Shown piece after piece: positions 54,692 to 63,511 of a stretch of DNA of 64,000 nucleotides. This stretch comes from Butyricicoccus porcorum (GTDB lineage: Bacteria; Bacillota; Clostridia; Oscillospirales; Butyricicoccaceae). Each line of letters starts with the position of its first letter. Position 1 is the first letter of the stretch. The notes under the pieces are model-generated. The model saw nothing but the letters and a program-made list of their open reading frames with translations. It was not told where the DNA came from and did not search any database. The stretch spans positions 186,001 to 250,000 of the forward strand of contig NZ_NHOC01000001.1 in NCBI RefSeq assembly GCF_002157465.1, written 5' to 3'. A program made the translations under genes and the position numbers.

Positions 54692-55051
54692 ATGTTTGAC
54701 TTTGGTCTGCGCATACGCGAATTGCGTGAACAGCATCACCTGTCCCAGGAAGAACTGGGGCTCCGCGTGGGACGCAGCAAATCAGTCATCAGCAGCTATG
54801 AAAACAACATCAAACTGCCTCCGCTCGATGTGCTGACGGATATGGCTCTCGTCTTTCATGTATCACTTGATTATCCCGTCGGTATTGATAAAGAAGAAAT
54901 GCTGTCTATCCGGGCGTTGTCTGAACAGCAAAAGAAAATCCTGCGCACACTGGTTGCAGAACTTCAGGACACCTCTCCCAAATACGCAGGTCTGTCTGAC
55001 CGGCAAATTTTCCTGCTGGATTCCCTGCTAAAGGAATTTGCAACACCATAA
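54692..55051 (+). CDS. XRE family transcriptional regulator
   Basis: 119 residues. Helix-turn-helix at residues 4-60: LRIRELREQHHLSQEELGLRVGRSKSVISSYENNIKLPPLDVLTDMA. The C-terminal half is a short helical, probably dimerising, region. TTGGAGG precedes the ATG. It is divergent from the toxin-like gene, with GTTTCT-type repeats between them, and is followed by its own terminator. A role in controlling the toxin locus is inferred from this arrangement. Confidence 0.9.
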   Translation: MFDFGLRIRELREQHHLSQEELGLRVGRSKSVISSYENNIKLPPLDVLTDMALVFHVSLDYPVGIDKEEMLSIRALSEQQKKILRTLVAELQDTSPKYAGLSDRQIFLLDSLLKEFATP

Positions 55052-55056
55052 CACAA

Positions 55057-55094
55057 AACAGCCTGTACCATGCGATGTACAGGCTGTTGTTTTA
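55057..55094. terminator. Terminator between convergent XRE and LCP genes
   Basis: Perfect 12-bp stem (55057-55068 with 55077-55088), 8-nt loop, T-rich tail on the plus strand and TTTTGTG on the minus strand. Confidence 0.88.
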
Positions 55095-55997
55095 TTCAAT
55101 TGCAAGAAAGTCCCGGATTTCCTCTCCGGCCTTCTGTGTGTCATACACATAGAACCATGCGCCGCCGATGGTCTGCCCTTCCGCCTGCGTCTGTTCTGAC
55201 GGTACAGCATGCTGCCGAATCTCTGTCTCCTCCGGCGTGAGCTGCGCGAGCAGCGCAAGCAGCTGTGCCTGTGACAGGTTGGTTGTACACTGCTCCAGCA
55301 GCTGATCTATCAGCTGCGGATACTGCGCGCTGTCCAGACCGCGCACCCGGTCGAGCAGGCTCTGCAATACCTCGCGCTGGCGCGAGGTGCGCACATCGTC
55401 GTTGTCCAGATAACGAATGCGGCTGTATGCCACCGCCTGTTCGCCGTTCAGCTGAACATCTTTCCCGCTTTCCAACCCTTCGCCGTGTTTGCCCATATAT
55501 TCCAGCTCACCGTCCGACAGATCGACCTCTACGCCGCCCAGCTGGTCGACGATATCCGCCATGCCGGAAAAATTCACCGCAATATAGCTGCCCACATTCA
55601 GTCCGAAATTTTCATTGATGGTTTGCAGGGCAAGCTCCCCGCCGCCATACGCATATGCCGCATTCAGCTTGCATTTGCCATGTCCTTCGATATCAACACG
55701 CGTGTCACGCGCAATGGAACACAGACGGATGCGGTTGTTGTGGCTGTCAATGGATGCCAGCATGATTGCGTCCGAGCGGCCACTTTCGCCCTCCGCTGTA
55801 TCGATGCCGAACAGCGCGACACAATCGAATGGGTCAAGCGGTTCGGCTTCACTGCTTGTCTGATTGTTCACCATATTTTTCATGGTGTCATCCGATTGTA
55901 CGCCGCCGAAAAAGAAGTGATATGCTCCGAACAGAATGCCCGCAAGCGCAGCAGCCAGCGCAATGATATAGAGGACAATTCCTTTTTTTCCGATCAT
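55092..55997 (-). CDS. LCP family protein (LytR-CpsA-Psr)
   Basis: 301 residues. One N-terminal membrane helix (7-28), then an outside LCP domain: FGIDTAEGESGRSDAIMLASID, SIARDTRVDI, KLNAAYAYGG, GVEVDL and YSRIRYLDNDDVRTSRQREVL. LCP enzymes attach undecaprenyl-linked polymers such as wall teichoic acid or capsule to peptidoglycan; the conserved Arg and Asp residues bind the pyrophosphate. The start overlaps the galE stop by ATGA. Fits with the surface-polymer genes upstream. Confidence 0.95.
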   Translation of the reverse strand: MIGKKGIVLYIIALAAALAGILFGAYHFFFGGVQSDDTMKNMVNNQTSSEAEPLDPFDCVALFGIDTAEGESGRSDAIMLASIDSHNNRIRLCSIARDTRVDIEGHGKCKLNAAYAYGGGELALQTINENFGLNVGSYIAVNFSGMADIVDQLGGVEVDLSDGELEYMGKHGEGLESGKDVQLNGEQAVAYSRIRYLDNDDVRTSRQREVLQSLLDRVRGLDSAQYPQLIDQLLEQCTTNLSQAQLLALLAQLTPEETEIRQHAVPSEQTQAEGQTIGGAWFYVYDTQKAGEEIRDFLAIE

Positions 55998-57007
55998 TCC
56001 GCTTCCTCTCGCTGGTGGCAGATAAAGTTCCAGCTGTCACGGCACATATCTGCCAGAGTCGCTTTCGCGGTAAAGCCGAGCACTTCCTTTGCTTTTTTGG
56101 TATCTGCCCAGCATTCCGCGATATCACCCGGACGGCGTGGCGTAATGACATACGGCAGTTCCTGTCCGCACGCTTCGGAAAAGGCATGAATCAGCTCGAG
56201 TACCGAGCTGCCATGGCCTGTGCCGAGATTGATAATATCTGTACCCGTGCGCCCGAAGGCATATTCCAGCGCGAGCACATGTCCATGCGCCAGATCACAG
56301 ACATGGATATAATCGCGCACGCCTGTGCCGTCCGGCGTATCGTAATCATCGCCGAACACATTGATGCGCGGCAGCTCGCCTGTGGCAACCTTTGCGACAA
56401 ACGGCATCAGGTTGTTCGGAATGCCATTCGGATTTTCCCCGATCAGTCCGCTCGGATGTGCACCGACCGGATTGAAATAGCGCAGCAGCAGCACGCTCAT
56501 GTCCGGCTGTGCCGCCGCGATATCCGACAGGATGCGCTCCTGTGCCACTTTGGTATAGCCATATGGATTGGTTGCCGAAGTCGGCATGCTCTCGTCAAAC
56601 GGCACGGGATTGTTTTCGCCGTATACCGTCGCAGAGGACGAAAAGACAATCACCGGACAGCCAGCTTCCTGCATCGCAGTGAGCAGATTCAGCGTGCCGG
56701 TCAGGTTGTTGGAATAATAGCGCAGCGGCTGTGCCACCGATTCGCCGACTGCCTTGAGCCCGGCAAAATGAATGACGCCATCGATGTGATGTGCGCGAAA
56801 AATCGCGCGCATGCCGTCCAGATCAAGCAAATCCGTCTGATAAAACGCCGGCGTTTTGCCGGTGATGCGCGCGATGCGGTCGACGACATCGCGCTTGGAA
56901 TTGATTAAATTATCTGCAATAACCACCTGATAGCCCGCTTCGAGCAGCTGTACACATACATGGCTGCCGATATAGCCGGTGCCGCCGGTGACAAGAATTG
57001 TTTTCAT
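55994..57007 (-). CDS. galE: UDP-glucose 4-epimerase
   Basis: 337 residues, standard GalE length. Interconverts UDP-glucose and UDP-galactose. NAD motif VTGGTGYIGSH at 5-15, FAGLKAVGES, catalytic Ser in SSSATVYG and YGYTK (Tyr-x3-Lys) near 148-152, and RYFNPVGAHPSG are all in place. The start at 57007 begins the Rossmann fold; the frame's upstream codons belong to the shadow of capD. Likely supplies UDP-galactose for the polymer genes around it. Confidence 0.96.
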   Translation of the reverse strand: MKTILVTGGTGYIGSHVCVQLLEAGYQVVIADNLINSKRDVVDRIARITGKTPAFYQTDLLDLDGMRAIFRAHHIDGVIHFAGLKAVGESVAQPLRYYSNNLTGTLNLLTAMQEAGCPVIVFSSSATVYGENNPVPFDESMPTSATNPYGYTKVAQERILSDIAAAQPDMSVLLLRYFNPVGAHPSGLIGENPNGIPNNLMPFVAKVATGELPRINVFGDDYDTPDGTGVRDYIHVCDLAHGHVLALEYAFGRTGTDIINLGTGHGSSVLELIHAFSEACGQELPYVITPRRPGDIAECWADTKKAKEVLGFTAKATLADMCRDSWNFICHQREEAE

Positions 57008-57014
57008 ATTTGTT

Positions 57015-58952
57015 TTATCCCTCCGCCATTGCTGCCTGCTGCGTTTGCAGCTCCATTTGTTCGATTGCCTCACGGTTGACCTCTTCCGCGCTGTGATAGG
57101 TCTGCACACAGGCATGCAATGCCCGGCGCACCTCATCGGCACTGCCGGAATCCGCAGCCTGCTTCAATTGCTCAAGCATGCGCCCCATCACATGCGGCGA
57201 AACTTCCTCCTGCCGTTCGATAAAGATTTTCTGGTTTTCGGTCTTGCTCAGTTCTTCGCTCTTCATCAGCAGCTCTTCATACAGCTTTTCGCCCGGACGC
57301 AAACCGATTTCCACGATATCAATATCGCTGTACGGGATATACCCGGACAGCCGGATCAGTTTTTCCGCGAGATCCAGAATCCTGACCGGCTCACCCATGT
57401 CGAGTACATAGACCTCGCCGCCATGTGCCATTGCCCCGGCCTCCAGCACGAGCTGTGCCGCTTCGGGAATGGTCATAAAATACCGGATAATGCGCTTATC
57501 TGTAATCGTGACCGGGCCGCCCGCGGCAATCTGCCGCCGGAACAGCGGCACAACCGAACCATTGGAGCCGAGCACATTGCCGAAACGCACTGCCGCAAAT
57601 TCCGTGCGTGAAATCCCCTTGCGGCTTTGCATCAGCTGCTCACACATGCGCTTGGTCGCGCCCATGACATTGGTTGGATTCACTGCCTTGTCGGTCGAAA
57701 TCAACACGAATTTTTCCACGCTGAATGTCTCACAGGCACAAATGGTATTCCATGTGCCGAAGACATTGTTTTTGACCGCTTCGGTCGGGCTTTCCTCCAT
57801 CAGCGGCACATGCTTGTGTGCTGCGGCATGAAATACCACCTGTGGGCGGTGCATGGAGAACACCTGATACAGCCGCCTGCGGTCACGCACTGATGCAATT
57901 TCCACCCGAAGGTCGAGCGCATCACCATACCGGCGCACCAGCTCCTGCTGGACATCATATGCGCCGTTTTCATAGATATCCAGAATAACCAGCCGACTGG
58001 GCTGACAGCGGGCAATCTGGCGGCACAGCTCGGAACCGATGGAACCGCCGCCGCCTGTGACCATAACAGTCTTGCCCTGTAAGAATGTCTTTGTGCGCGC
58101 GGAATCCAGCTGAACCGGCGCGCGGCCAAGCAGATCCTCAATGCGTACCTCACGCATGGAGGTGCGCAGCGGGGAGGCATTGTTCGGATGCTCCAGCAGA
58201 TCCAGCCGGTCAGGCAATACACTGACATGACAGCTGGTCTGGGTACAAATCCCCAGAATTTCGCGGCGGCGTTCCGCCGATACAGTCGGCATAGCCACCA
58301 CCAACTCGGACACCGGCAGATTGCCAATGCGCTCCGGCAATGCGCTGATTGGGCCATAGACCGGCAAGCCGTGAATGCGCGTGCCGATTTTTTCCGAATC
58401 GTCGTCAAAGAAGCAGTGCGGCTGATACCGTCCCTCCGGGCTCCGCCGCATCTCGCGCAGCAGGGATATCCCCGCATCCCCCGCGCCGATGATACCGGTA
58501 TACACGCCGCCCCTCGGCGTATGCCGTGTGACAAGCTCCCGATATCGACGGTACAGCATGCGCACCGCAAGCATCACGAGCAGGGAAAATGCCGCCGCCG
58601 TGCAGACAAACATACGGGACAGCCGCTGCCCGAAGACATACATCGACAACAGGTTGAGCAATGTACCGCCCGCCATGCCGACGAGCAGGGTCAGGTATTC
58701 CCGTGTCTCCGCATAGCGCCACAGGGTATCATAGGTGCGCATCAGCAGCTGGAACAGCAGGATGCACACGCTCATCTGCACAAGCCCCGGCCAGAGATTG
58801 TTCCAGTCGGTCGAGCCGGTACCGTTGGTATCCGGTGTCAGGCGGAAAATAACCATGCTGACTGCCAGCAAAATGCAGACATCAAGCAGCAGCACCAGCT
58901 GCTGCCGCCACCGATGTCTTCCTGTTTTCTGTTTATCCCCCATTGATTTCAT
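57015..58952 (-). CDS. CapD/FlaA1-like polysaccharide biosynthesis protein
   Basis: 645 residues. Four membrane helices (about 18-135), a CoA-binding-like Rossmann domain (about 150-270), then an SDR domain starting VMVTGGGGSIGSELCRQI (about 296-313) with AAHKHVPLME and STDKAVNPTNVMGATKRMCE. This is the long membrane-bound form of the UDP-N-acetylglucosamine 4,6-dehydratase group (CapD, PglF, WbpM-like), which makes keto-deoxy sugars for glycans. The exact sugar is not known. It starts an operon with galE and the LCP gene. ATG at 58952 is chosen; 58943 is possible. Confidence 0.92.
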   Translation of the reverse strand: MKSMGDKQKTGRHRWRQQLVLLLDVCILLAVSMVIFRLTPDTNGTGSTDWNNLWPGLVQMSVCILLFQLLMRTYDTLWRYAETREYLTLLVGMAGGTLLNLLSMYVFGQRLSRMFVCTAAAFSLLVMLAVRMLYRRYRELVTRHTPRGGVYTGIIGAGDAGISLLREMRRSPEGRYQPHCFFDDDSEKIGTRIHGLPVYGPISALPERIGNLPVSELVVAMPTVSAERRREILGICTQTSCHVSVLPDRLDLLEHPNNASPLRTSMREVRIEDLLGRAPVQLDSARTKTFLQGKTVMVTGGGGSIGSELCRQIARCQPSRLVILDIYENGAYDVQQELVRRYGDALDLRVEIASVRDRRRLYQVFSMHRPQVVFHAAAHKHVPLMEESPTEAVKNNVFGTWNTICACETFSVEKFVLISTDKAVNPTNVMGATKRMCEQLMQSRKGISRTEFAAVRFGNVLGSNGSVVPLFRRQIAAGGPVTITDKRIIRYFMTIPEAAQLVLEAGAMAHGGEVYVLDMGEPVRILDLAEKLIRLSGYIPYSDIDIVEIGLRPGEKLYEELLMKSEELSKTENQKIFIERQEEVSPHVMGRMLEQLKQAADSGSADEVRRALHACVQTYHSAEEVNREAIEQMELQTQQAAMAEG

Positions 58953-59132
58953 TGTCCTGTCTCATCCCCTCATTCTATTACAAATTTGCATATACAGACA
59001 TTCTTCTATCATATTAACCCGCTTTTTCCTCACTGTCAATCGACAGTTTTGCATACAGCACACAGTATATCGCTTTTTCTGTATGATTTCGGCAAAGATA
59101 TCGCCCAAAACAGCCGCACGCCTGCCATTCTG

Positions 59133-59141
59133 TGGTATACT
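59133..59141 (+). promoter_or_regulatory. Extended -10 promoter of the CpsB-like gene
   Basis: TGG-TATACT, 40 nt before the ATG at 59182. Nothing else recognised in the 229-base gap before it. Confidence 0.5.
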
Positions 59142-59181
59142 ATACGTACTCTGTATCATTTGGAAAAGGAGATATGTCGAC

Positions 59182-59925
59182 ATGATCGACCTGCACTGCC
59201 ATATCCTGCCGGGCGTAGATGACGGCGCACAGACACCGGAACAGGCACTGGACATGGCGCGACTCGCCGTGGATGCGGGTGTGGCAACCATCGCCGCCAC
59301 ACCGCACACCAACATCGCCCGCATGTTTGAAAATTACGCCTCAGACGAGTTGGACGCACGCTTTACAGCGCTGCGCACCCTGCTGAAGCAGCAAAATATC
59401 CCGCTGGAAATTGTCACCGGTGCGGAAATTTATTTTGACGGCGATGTGGCCGACATGCTGCGGCGCGGCACCGTGCCGACGCTGGGCGGCACACGGTATC
59501 CATTGGTGGAATTTTCGTTTCACGACCGCCCGTCCCGCGTGCTGGACGGGCTGGAATCGCTGCTGGATGCGGGCTATACGCCGATCATTGCCCATCCCGA
59601 ACGCTACCGGTTTGTGCAGCGCGACCCCGGCGGGCTGCTGCCTGTCTTCGCGGACATGGGCTGTGTCCTGCAAATCAACCGGGGCAGTCCACTCGGACGG
59701 TTCGGCGAAGGTGCTCTGCGCGTATCCCGCCGGATGCTGGAGATCGGGCTGGTGCATCTGGTTGCAAGCGATGCACACAGCGACACAGCGCGCACGCCAT
59801 GGCTGGCGGATATCCGCGCATTTCTGCGCGATACCTATGGCGACGGCTGCCCGGAGCTGCTGCTCGAGCGCAATCCCGCGCATATCCTGCGCGATGAACC
59901 GGTCGAGTCGGTGTTTGATTCTTAA
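59182..59925 (+). CDS. CpsB/CapC-type tyrosine-protein phosphatase (PHP domain)
   Basis: 247 residues. Manganese-dependent PHP-family phosphatase that dephosphorylates BY-kinases controlling capsule export (CpsB, YwqE). Metal ligands are seen in DLHCHILPGVDDG (residues 3-15), AATPH, GAEIY, IIAHPERYRF and VASDAHSD. No kinase gene (CpsCD type) is adjacent, so its partner must be elsewhere or it acts on other substrates. It diverges from the capD-like operon. AAGGAG lies 10 nt before the ATG. Confidence 0.93.
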   Translation: MIDLHCHILPGVDDGAQTPEQALDMARLAVDAGVATIAATPHTNIARMFENYASDELDARFTALRTLLKQQNIPLEIVTGAEIYFDGDVADMLRRGTVPTLGGTRYPLVEFSFHDRPSRVLDGLESLLDAGYTPIIAHPERYRFVQRDPGGLLPVFADMGCVLQINRGSPLGRFGEGALRVSRRMLEIGLVHLVASDAHSDTARTPWLADIRAFLRDTYGDGCPELLLERNPAHILRDEPVESVFDS

Positions 59926-59982
59926 TCCGGCCCGAACGCCGCCGCTGAACAAAAGCTCCTTCCGTTTTCCCGGCAAAGCATC

Positions 59983-60036
59983 GAATCCGCCACCCTCCCG
60001 GAGGGGGAGCCCGGTACAAAACCGGATTCTTTTTTT
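59983..60036 (+). terminator. Branched terminator of the CpsB-like gene
   Basis: GAATCCG (59983-59989) pairs with CGGATTC (60023-60029), enclosing a CCCTCC/GGAGGG hairpin; T7 follows. A shorter CCGGT/ACCGG stem is an alternative. Confidence 0.65.
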
Positions 60037-60050
60037 GTACACAAATGCAG

Positions 60051-60080
60051 TTGCCGACAGATAGGCAGAAATGATATAAT
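60051..60080 (+). promoter_or_regulatory. Promoter of the binding-protein gene
   Basis: TTGCCG (60051-60056), 18-nt spacer, TATAAT (60075-60080). Confidence 0.6.
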
Positions 60081-60115
60081 GATTTACCCTACACGCGCGA
60101 AAGGAGGGCATCCGC

Positions 60116-61150
60116 ATGAAAAACATACGCAAATTTTGTCTGGTCGGGCTGCTGACCCTGTGCTCGCTGCTGTGCTGTGCATGCGGGGGCGGCTCCGCAA
60201 AACGCGACCACACGGAAGACCCCACCGACACCGGTTCCGGTGCCGCGACTCAGCCGTCTGTACTGGATATGCCGTATATCGGAATCCTGCTCAAGTCGCT
60301 GGACAATCCGTATTTCGATCTCATCAAGGCAGGTGCGGAGGATGAGGCGGATGCGCTCGGTGTCGAAGTGATGGTCTTTTCCCCCGATGACGAGGATGAC
60401 ACAGACGATCAGGCGGATATGCTGCTGACCATGGCGAACATGGCAGTAGACGTCATCGCCATTGCGCCGATTGATGAGTCTGCGCTGGCAGACGGGCTTG
60501 CGCGCGCCGAAAAAAACGGCAAAATCATTCTGTCCGTCGACACCGCACTGGACTACGACGGCTGCGCCTGCTATATCGGCACGGACAATTACAACGCCGC
60601 CTATCAGCAGGGACAATATGCGGCCGGACTGGTCGATGAAGGTGCCTGCGCCGTCATCCTGCGCGGGCAGGCAGAGGACAGGGCACACACCCTGCGCGAA
60701 TACGGACTGGAAGACGCACTGCATGACGGCGGCGTACAGGTACTGGATACGAAGATCTGCAACTCCTCTGAGAAAGAAGCAGAGCAAGCCATGGCGGAAC
60801 TGCTCGAGACACAGCAAACACTTCATCTGGTGTGCACCACCTCGGACAGCATGGCGGTCGGCGCACAGCGCGCCATTGCACAGGCCGGACGCAGTGACAG
60901 CATTCATATTGTCTCGTTCGACGGCATGCAGGAAGTTTCCGAGCTGGTTCGCGTGGGAGAAATCGACGCGGTATTCGCACAGGATGCCTATGAAATTGGA
61001 CGGGAATGCGTCCGCACTGCCGTCAGGCTGTATCAGGGCGAGGAAGTGCCGGAAACCATTCACACCGATGTGGAGCTGATTACACAGGGCAATGCACAGG
61101 AGCATATGGACGAGGTCAACCGCCGCCTGCGCCACAAAAAGACAAAATGA
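60116..61150 (+). CDS. Sugar ABC transporter substrate-binding lipoprotein (orphan)
   Basis: 344 residues. Lipoprotein signal ending Cys-Ala-Cys23. The mature part is a ribose/galactose-type periplasmic binding fold (Peripla_BP_4): IGILLKSLDNPYFDLIKAGAEDEADALG, IAIAPIDESAL, CYIGTDNYNAAYQQGQYAA and IVSFDGMQEVSELVRVG. It would bind a sugar or autoinducer outside the cell. No permease or ATPase follows: the gene sits between its own promoter and terminator, so it may serve a remote transporter or a sensor. A short acidic linker follows the lipid Cys. Confidence 0.9.
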   Translation: MKNIRKFCLVGLLTLCSLLCCACGGGSAKRDHTEDPTDTGSGAATQPSVLDMPYIGILLKSLDNPYFDLIKAGAEDEADALGVEVMVFSPDDEDDTDDQADMLLTMANMAVDVIAIAPIDESALADGLARAEKNGKIILSVDTALDYDGCACYIGTDNYNAAYQQGQYAAGLVDEGACAVILRGQAEDRAHTLREYGLEDALHDGGVQVLDTKICNSSEKEAEQAMAELLETQQTLHLVCTTSDSMAVGAQRAIAQAGRSDSIHIVSFDGMQEVSELVRVGEIDAVFAQDAYEIGRECVRTAVRLYQGEEVPETIHTDVELITQGNAQEHMDEVNRRLRHKKTK

Positions 61151-61180
61151 TAACAATCCGGTAAATTTTCTGTGAATATG

Positions 61181-61219
61181 CGCTCAAACGGGCAAAACCA
61201 GCCTGTTTGGGCGTTTTTT
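61181..61219 (+). terminator. Terminator of the binding-protein gene
   Basis: A 13-bp stem with G-U pairs (61181-61193 with 61201-61213), 7-nt loop, T6 tail. Confidence 0.85.
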
Positions 61220-61244
61220 GTGCCTGTCTTGTTCCCGTCTGCTA

Positions 61245-61273
61245 TTGACACACAGGATTTTTTTCCGTATAGT
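61245..61273 (+). promoter_or_regulatory. Consensus SigA promoter of the YARHG operon
   Basis: TTGACA (61245-61250), 17-nt spacer, TATAGT (61268-61273). Confidence 0.85.
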
Positions 61274-61282
61274 GAGAAGCGT

Positions 61283-61386
61283 AAACTGTCGCAGTTTGTC
61301 GCGGCGCGCCGACTGTCGGCGCGCCGCTCCACTCCATTTTCTGTTTGCCCTGTCCCCTGCACAGACGTATTGGGACGGGCAGGGGG
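61283..61386 (+). promoter_or_regulatory. Structured leader of the YARHG operon
   Basis: Three successive hairpins: AAACTG/CAGTTT (61283-61297), a perfect 12-bp GC stem (61301-61312 with 61316-61327), and GCCC-T-GTCCC/GGGACGGGC (61347-61356 with 61372-61380). The last stem abuts the AGGGGG ribosome site (61381-61386). Confidence 0.5.
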
Positions 61387-61397
61387 TACTTATTTCT

Positions 61398-62444
61398 ATG
61401 AAGCAATTTTTTCAAGTTGTGCGCGGCATTCTGCTCGCACTGGTGGTATTTGAGGCGCTCATCTGGCTGGGCACGAAACTCAGCATTCTGGGCGTTCTGG
61501 TCGGATCATTCCCCGTCCCGACCGCCGCAGTTGTGCTGCTGTTGTGCCTGTATCTGACGTTCATCCGCAAGGGGAAAAAAGCCTCTGCCGCACCCATTGA
61601 CCGGAAGGAATACCTCGTCACCATCGCACCCGGCGCCTATGGGCGCATCGGCGGTGCATTCGACAAAACCAAATACGGCAAGCTGGAACGCCTGCCCGGC
61701 GGCTGGCTGGAGGGCGTGCGCACCTACCGCGCAGAGGACGGCTCCCTGCTGTTCACTGTGCGCCAGCATCAAAAGCTGCTGCTGCCGAAACGCCTGATTG
61801 CGGCTGCCCTTGTAGCGGTCATCCTGCTCGGCCCGCTGTCCGCGCTGTCCTATGTCAATGCGGCAAACCGCAGCATCGGCACGCTGCTCGCCGGTGTCGG
61901 GCTGACGGTACATCCGAACGGTATGTCCTATCTCGATGTCAAACCGGTCGAGCTGCCGCAGCTGCTGTCCGGTGAAGCAAACCACCCGTCGGACACGAAC
62001 ACGGAGCCGGAAGCTACAAACCTGGAAGATGAGCCGGCAACTGCCACGCCGGCTGACAGCACGCAGACCACGGAACCTGACACACAGGAAGAAACCTCCT
62101 CCGGCGGCATCGGTGATACCATCAGCAGCTGGGCAGGCGGTGTCAGTGACTGGTTTTCCGGCCTGTTCGGCGGCAATTATATTTTGCCGTCCCACCGCCG
62201 CATACTGACTGACAGCGATGTAGCAGGCATGGACGCTGCACAAATCCAGCGCGCCATCAATGAAATGTATGCCCGCCACGGCTACGATCTGTCCAACTCG
62301 GTCGATGCGGCCTATTTCGCCGAACAAAGCTGGTACAAGCCCGACCCGGACAAATCACAGGATGAAGTCCGCGCGGAATTCAATGACACAGAAAACACAA
62401 ACTTGGACTTCCTGATTTCCTGCCGCAGCAGACTCAGGTCATAA
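61398..62444 (+). CDS. Membrane protein with C-terminal YARHG domain
   Basis: 348 residues. Two membrane helices at the N-terminus (about 8-27 and 34-54), a cytoplasmic-looking domain, a third helix (about 135-155), a Thr/Glu/Pro-rich linker (190-240), and a C-terminal YARHG domain: ILPSHRRILTDSDVAGMDAAQIQRAINEMYARHGYDL...FAEQSWYKP. YARHG domains occur outside the cell and are thought to bind peptidoglycan; the function is not established. It starts an operon with the GTPase-like gene (18-nt gap). Confidence 0.85.
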   Translation: MKQFFQVVRGILLALVVFEALIWLGTKLSILGVLVGSFPVPTAAVVLLLCLYLTFIRKGKKASAAPIDRKEYLVTIAPGAYGRIGGAFDKTKYGKLERLPGGWLEGVRTYRAEDGSLLFTVRQHQKLLLPKRLIAAALVAVILLGPLSALSYVNAANRSIGTLLAGVGLTVHPNGMSYLDVKPVELPQLLSGEANHPSDTNTEPEATNLEDEPATATPADSTQTTEPDTQEETSSGGIGDTISSWAGGVSDWFSGLFGGNYILPSHRRILTDSDVAGMDAAQIQRAINEMYARHGYDLSNSVDAAYFAEQSWYKPDPDKSQDEVRAEFNDTENTNLDFLISCRSRLRS

Positions 62445-62462
62445 CAAAGGGGTTAAAATCAT

Positions 62463-63491
62463 ATGAGTAAAATTATTGTGACCGCCGTCGGCGTCAGCGG
62501 CAGCGGCAAGAGCAATGCCTATGGCGCAATCATGGAGCTGCTCAAGGTGCGCCGCCGTGACAGCTATTATCTCACCGCCTGCGGCGCGACGCCGGAGGAG
62601 CGCATCCGCAATTCCGGCATCATCAACCGTTATGCGGACATCAATCAGGGCTTTGTCAGCACCGGTACCATGATTACCACGGAATTCCCGTTTGCATTCG
62701 GCGGACATTTCCGCCCGGATGTACCCACCTATCCGCTGCTGGATATGCCGCTGATCGACTATCCGGGCGGCGTGCTCAAAACCATGCTGGGCAAAGGCTC
62801 GGAGGAATCCAGCCGTCTGCTGCACCGCATTATGGATACCGATGTGCTGCTGCTGTTTGCAGATGCGAATATCCTGTCGGAAGAAGGCGGCGTAGAGCCC
62901 GCCCGCCAGAAAATTGCACTGGAAATCAACACAATTTTTGAAATCCTGAGCACGGAGCGCGACACCGCCTTTGTCAGCAAGCCGCGCACCGTCCTGCTCC
63001 TGCTGACCAAATGCGATTCCGGTTTAATCCCGCAGGAGCTCAAGGACAACCATTTCCACGGTCTGGTCAACCGCGCATTACAGGTCTTCGACCCGACCGT
63101 GCGTTTCTGCATCAACCAGCCGGGCTGGAAAATCGCCGTTGTCCCCACTTCGACCTGCGGCGACGGCAATTCCAACTCCTGGCGCGACGAAGGCGGCATC
63201 TATCACTCCGAAATGACCGCACCGCCGCAGCCCTATGGCTTCGATCTTGCGATTTTATACGGCGTCATGAATGAGCTGGAAAACCGTGTGCGCCTCGGCT
63301 ATGATGACAGCGAAGAGATCCCGGAACAAGTAGAGCGCAAGCCCGGCTTTGTCTCCGGTTTCCAGTGGCGGCATATTTTACAGCGCCTTGCCGGACAGGA
63401 AAATGAACAGATTTCCCTGTATCGCCAGTATGCCGGCAATCTGCATTCCATTCTCGACCCGCTCTGCGGATCGCAGATCATCGAAGTCTGA
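62463..63491 (+). CDS. GTPase-like P-loop NTPase of unknown function
   Basis: 342 residues. Walker A GVSGSGKS at 10-17, a DxxG-type DYPGG at 99-103 (switch II/Walker B position) and TKCD at 182-185 in the place of the NKxD base-specificity motif. This order is that of TRAFAC-type GTPases. The region between 20 and 95 is longer than in Ras-like proteins and the C-terminal 120 residues are extra. Similar GTPases occur in multi-gene clusters proposed as conflict or signalling systems; I infer only a GTP-driven switch. AAGGGG precedes the ATG. The next gene follows by 20 nt. Confidence 0.65.
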   Translation: MSKIIVTAVGVSGSGKSNAYGAIMELLKVRRRDSYYLTACGATPEERIRNSGIINRYADINQGFVSTGTMITTEFPFAFGGHFRPDVPTYPLLDMPLIDYPGGVLKTMLGKGSEESSRLLHRIMDTDVLLLFADANILSEEGGVEPARQKIALEINTIFEILSTERDTAFVSKPRTVLLLLTKCDSGLIPQELKDNHFHGLVNRALQVFDPTVRFCINQPGWKIAVVPTSTCGDGNSNSWRDEGGIYHSEMTAPPQPYGFDLAILYGVMNELENRVRLGYDDSEEIPEQVERKPGFVSGFQWRHILQRLAGQENEQISLYRQYAGNLHSILDPLCGSQIIEV

Positions 63492-63511
63492 CAGACAAAG
63501 GAGGTGACACC

